Assembly (NCBI GenBank): GCA_016926235.1
Contig: JAFGOZ010000312.1
Location: forward strand, 1 to 8,399
Source: Bacteroidales bacterium
GTDB taxonomy: Bacteria; Bacteroidota; Bacteroidia; Bacteroidales; UBA10428
DNA length: 8,399 nt
Direction of reading: 5' to 3'
Part shown: piece by piece, positions 7,994-8,399 of the stretch
Position numbering within the stretch: the stretch's first letter is position 1
Layout of the letters: the number at the start of each line of letters is the position of its first letter
Notes under the pieces: model-generated
What the model saw: the letters and a program-made list of their open reading frames with translations, nothing else
What the model was told of the DNA's origin: nothing
Databases searched by the model: none
Made by a program: the position numbers and the translations under genes

Positions 7994-8027
7994 AAAAGGT
8001 CTGTCTGGCATTTTAGACAGACCTTTT
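7994..8027 (+). terminator. Hairpin terminator after the operon
   Basis: aaaaggtctgtct (7994-8006) and agacagacctttt (8015-8027) are perfect 13-bp reverse complements around an 8-base loop (ggcatttt). The stem has a GC-containing core and ends in a short T run on the + strand with a matching A run on the other side, so it could act in both directions. It begins 103 bp after the stop codon of the third gene. This fits intrinsic termination of the susC-susD-lipoprotein transcript, although the T run of four is short. Confidence 0.8.
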
Positions 8028-8142
8028 AAAATGTATAGAAATATCACTATGATTTTAAAAATAAACTGTGAATGCATATATCCAAAAGATGTGCAGTGAA
8101 TTACAGGCAAAAGCGAGAACTCAGGGCATACATGCTAAACAT

Positions 8143-8250
8143 TTAAAACGCAAAGCCCGCAAAGTTTTTTATCCGCAGAGAACACAAAGATTAGAAATTA
8201 AATCTTTGTGTTCTTTGCGGTTTCATTTGCGTATTTGCGGTAAATTTTAA
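8143..8250. repeat. 108-bp imperfect palindromic intergenic element
   Basis: The core arms 8173-8192 (ccgcagagaacacaaagatt) and 8201-8220 (aatctttgtgttctttgcgg) are reverse complements over 20 positions with one G/T wobble and an 8-base loop. The symmetry goes on outward: cgcaaa at 8149 and 8158 faces tttgcg at 8226 and 8234, and the edges ttaaaa (8143-8148) and ttttaa (8245-8250) are equidistant from the centre at 8196.5. This is the architecture of a REP/MITE-like dispersed element. Similar 'CGCAAAG...CTTTGCG' repeats are, from memory, frequent between genes of environmental Bacteroidota. No transposase accompanies it. Confidence 0.75.
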
Positions 8251-8332
8251 TCCGTAAATAATTTTATTGTTATGTCCGGATGGAATTCACCAGATAATTA
8301 GCGAAATGTTGCGACACTCTTTTGCCCTGTGG

Positions 8333-8399
8333 AAAAAGAGATTGACTTAATAAAACTCACTTCTCACAACCCTCAACTCATAACTCTCAACTCATAACT
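8333..8399. repeat. Terminal direct repeat, right copy (67 bp)
   Basis: It is identical to 1-67 with a constant offset of 8,332 bases, and includes the same two tandem 14-bp units (8372-8385 and 8386-8399). Since the match runs exactly to the last base of the window, its true right-hand limit cannot be seen. Taken as an overlap, it would reduce the unique sequence to 8,332 bp. Confidence 0.95.

Larger units (their letters stand above)
7891..8399. other. Gene-free 3' region (509 bp)
   Basis: No credible gene is found here. From left to right it holds about 100 bp of AT-rich sequence after the last stop codon, a strong hairpin (7994-8027), AT-rich sequence with no recognised feature (8028-8142), a 108-bp palindromic element (8143-8250), unexplained sequence (8251-8332), and the right copy of the terminal repeat (8333-8399). 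The only open frame of any length, 60 codons at 8068-8250, runs straight through the palindrome and resembles no protein. Confidence 0.75.

Noticed and set aside
8068..8250. 60-codon open frame on the + strand
   Set aside because: It spans the whole 108-bp palindrome, has no ribosome-binding site, and its peptide (K/R-rich, ending in the repeat's TTTGCG words) resembles no protein; it is a by-product of the repeat.
1..8399. A small plasmid or phage genome suggested by the identical ends
   Set aside because: No replication initiator, origin-type iterons, mobilisation, partition, integrase, terminase or capsid gene is present; all coding capacity is one glycan-uptake operon. Circular closure itself remains open and is listed as a finding.
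1..8399. Composite transposon bounded by the 67-bp direct repeats
   Set aside because: The repeats carry no transposase and no inverted termini, and are low in complexity; nothing suggests insertion-sequence ends.

Overview
The window is a polysaccharide-uptake cassette from a member of the Bacteroidota. A SusC/RagA-type TonB-dependent transporter is followed directly by a SusD/RagB-type surface lipoprotein. This gene pair, AT-rich intergenic DNA, two lipoproteins with acidic residues right after the lipidated cysteine, and mostly A-rich start regions without Shine-Dalgarno sequences all point to Bacteroidota. The dispersed-type intergenic repeats would fit an environmental Bacteroidales/Marinilabiliales lineage, but that finer placement is a guess.

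Layout: 1-67 is a repeat that also forms the last 67 bases of the window. 68-273 is the upstream control region of the operon, with several overlapping dyads (109-174) and a weak Bacteroidota-type promoter candidate (189-223). 274-3582 is susC and 3601-5577 is susD, separated by 18 bp that hold a good Shine-Dalgarno sequence. 5578-5706 is a short gap. 5707-7890 encodes a large lipoprotein in the SusE position, with fibronectin-III-like modules and then a right-handed beta-helix resembling DUF4957/DUF5123 proteins. 7891-8399 has no credible gene. It holds a strong hairpin that probably ends the operon (7994-8027), a 108-bp imperfect palindromic element (8143-8250), and the second copy of the end repeat (8333-8399).

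How the genes work together: SusC and SusD should form an outer-membrane 'pedal-bin' importer, with SusD as the lid that holds the glycan and SusC as the TonB-powered barrel. The third protein would be a surface-anchored glycan-binding or glycan-processing partner. DUF4957/DUF5123 proteins are often found beside SusC/D pairs in pectin-type loci, so pectin or a related uronate-rich glycan is the best guess for the substrate. No glycoside hydrolase, classical lyase, sulfatase or regulator gene lies in the window.

The most unusual observation is that the first and last 67 bases are identical and end exactly at the window edges. Either the sequence closes on itself (a circle or a tandemly repeated 8,332-bp unit), or both ends stop inside copies of the same dispersed repeat. 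The absence of any replication, mobilisation or recombinase gene argues against a plasmid. Apart from this and the dyads upstream of susC, the window looks like an ordinary, well-formed PUL core.
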